In this document: positions 42,350 through 43,302 of the stretch, in pieces
Layout: each line of letters opens with the position of its first letter
Position numbering within the stretch: position 1 is the first letter of the stretch
Source of the DNA: Avispirillum sp959601495
GTDB taxonomy: Bacteria > Bacillota > Clostridia > Oscillospirales > CAG-272
Assembly: GCA_959601495.1 (NCBI GenBank)
Contig: CAUGPT010000017.1
Span: 1-43,302 of the forward strand
Direction of reading: 5' to 3'
Length of the DNA stretch: 43,302 nt
Made by a program: the position numbers and the translations under genes
The notes under the pieces: model-generated
What the model was told of the DNA's origin: nothing
What the model saw: only the letters and a program-made list of their open reading frames with translations
Database searches by the model: none

Positions 42350-43032
42350 ACTCCTATTCCGCGGCAGCACTTTTTGCCGCGGCACTTGGCTGCCGACGCC
42401 GCTGCAAGGGCTGCTCGCTCTCGTCGTGCACCGCCAGCGCCCTCACCACGCGCGCCCCCATCCTTCGCGCGCCACCGTCCCTCGTCCCGCGTTCCTCAGC
42501 GCCCGCATCCGCCGCGCGTTGCCCGAGGCCGAATCCGCACTGCCCGCATAATCGTACGATGCCCCACTCGCCCGCTGTTTCTCCCGCCCCGACGCCCTTC
42601 CGCACCGCATCCGCCGCCACTGCCCACGCGCCGCCTGAACCCGTCCGTCTCCTCGCCGAAGTTTTGAAACTGCGAACCTATAGTTTTTGTCAAAGCAATT
42701 CAAACTCTGTCGTCAGCTTACCGAACGTAAGCAAGGAAGACGTGAAGGGACTACTTTTCCGTAAGCAGCCCCTTCACACATCCCCGAATCGGTCTAAGAA
42801 AGGAGAGGCAGGGGGGCCCGCCTCTCCTCTCTTAGAAATCTCACCTCACCACCCCGATTGTGCCCGCGAGTTGAAAGGCAAAGCAAGTGCTCCAAGCCAG
42901 AGAGATTCGACGAATTGGCTTTAGCGTAATTTATAGACACGATTGACGTTTTACTTGTGAAAGTAAAGAACGTTGCTCCCATAGATAGCAGAAGCAAGCT
43001 CGAAAGACGAGCTTGCTTCGTTTTGTTTCGTT
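42350..43032 (-). repeat. E2 composite repeat, copy 5, inverted, with long GC-rich tail
   Basis: No recognised gene. Read on the minus strand: hairpin GAAGCAAGCTCG at 43019-42991, conserved block to about 42890, a variable hairpin (42840-42780), one tandem unit (42780-42670), then gcagtttcaaaacttcggcg and a G-rich, purine-skewed tail of about 300 bp (42655-42360) ending in a CCGCGGC/GCCGCGG hairpin (42359-42382). It is the same order as copies 2 and 3 but with a longer tail. A minus-strand frame (42997-42794) reads in the same phase as the open frame in copy 4. Confidence 0.7.
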
Positions 43033-43302
43033 GTTGAATTGATATGGTTCAAGATAAGAGTTATTTAACTCTTATCAGCACAAGATATTTACTGTATCTT
43101 TGAAACAGAGATTTTCTCTGATTATACTTTACAAAGCAAGGCTGCTCTTTCAGCCTTGCTTTCAGTATCAGACGGTAAAGCTTTTTTCAATTCCGTAGAT
43201 AAACGTAATGGATAGCTATAAGTTAATCTGAAGTTAATTCGTCGAATCTCTCGGGCTTGGAGCAGTCGCTTTGTTCTTACGCTCGCGGGCACAATCGGGG
43301 TG
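43033..43302 (+). repeat. Hairpin cluster and partial E2 copy 6 at the window end
   Basis: GATAAGAGTTA/TAACTCTTATC (near 43053-43079), then an AAGCAAGGCTG/CAGCCTTGCTTT terminator-like hairpin (43135-43163). From about 43220 the conserved block ttcgtcgaatctctcgggct recurs in plus orientation and runs off the window. No gene is seen. Confidence 0.6.

Noticed and set aside
42354..42620. Minus-strand frame of 88 codons in the G-rich tail
   Set aside because: Explained by GC-rich composition; no ribosome binding site or recognisable family, and the tail is not conserved between E2 copies.
1..43302. tRNA and rRNA genes
   Set aside because: I looked in all intergenic stretches and saw no GTTCRANNC-type T-arm with matching acceptor stem, and no rRNA sequence.

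Overview
The window looks like chromosomal DNA of a gut-type Clostridia (Firmicutes) bacterium, probably Oscillospirales or a neighbouring order. This is inferred from strong AGGAGG-type ribosome binding sites, sigma-A promoters with 17-bp spacers, a Gram-positive SipW/TasA fibre locus, an AroE-AroK fusion, a SpoIIQ-like M23 protein and moderate-to-high GC. There are no rRNA or tRNA genes, no CRISPR array and no transposase.

Layout. 1-650: interspersed repeat. 650-9090: a small TSUP exporter, divergent from a likely operon ftsK/spoIIIE - tmk - DJ-1 protein - 5-formyl-THF cyclo-ligase - CPBP protease - mltG. 9.1-10.1 kb: repeat island. 10.2-13.3 kb: mnmA and a Na/Pi cotransporter. 13.3-13.9 kb: second repeat island. 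13.9-19 kb: M23 peptidase (minus strand), then aroC - aroE/aroK - amidohydrolase - bioY. 19-20 kb: third repeat island. 20.2-22.6 kb: a GH110-like beta-helix protein and purine nucleoside phosphorylase. 22.8-32 kb (minus strand): an eight-gene surface-fibre operon. 32.2-33.8 kb: a tyrosine recombinase between perfect inverted repeats. 34.1-36.2 kb: pgk - tpiA. 36.3-42.3 kb: surface-polysaccharide and export genes, including an ABC exporter with an internal stop. 42.3-43.3 kb: fourth repeat island.

Main result: the fibre operon appears to have two stacked switches. It encodes an SPQTG wall-anchored protein, a small TasA-like protein, a SipW signal peptidase, four TasA-like/beta-helix subunits and a membrane protein. 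It is preceded by a clear c-di-GMP-I (GEMM-I) riboswitch with an intrinsic terminator. The only good promoter pointing into that leader lies inside a 1.5-kb segment that carries the recombinase gene and is bounded by 22-bp perfect inverted repeats. Inverting the segment would turn the promoter away, and would place the recombinase terminator between the recombinase and the fibre operon. The layout therefore predicts phase-variable (DNA inversion) and c-di-GMP-gated expression of a surface fibre.

Second result: the aroC leader has a sigma-A promoter, a ribosome binding site and a 15-codon ORF (MKSTMHYISFYFYCM) with five Tyr/Phe codons that runs into a terminator hairpin; a second terminator follows. 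This is the classic plan of ribosome-mediated attenuation by aromatic amino acids, which is unusual in Firmicutes.

Third result: two families of structured repeats fill the intergenic islands. E1 is an array of about 43-nt hairpin units starting at the stop codon of an upstream gene and ending in a terminator. E2 is a composite of a GAAGCAAGCTCG hairpin, a conserved block and about 115-bp tandem units.
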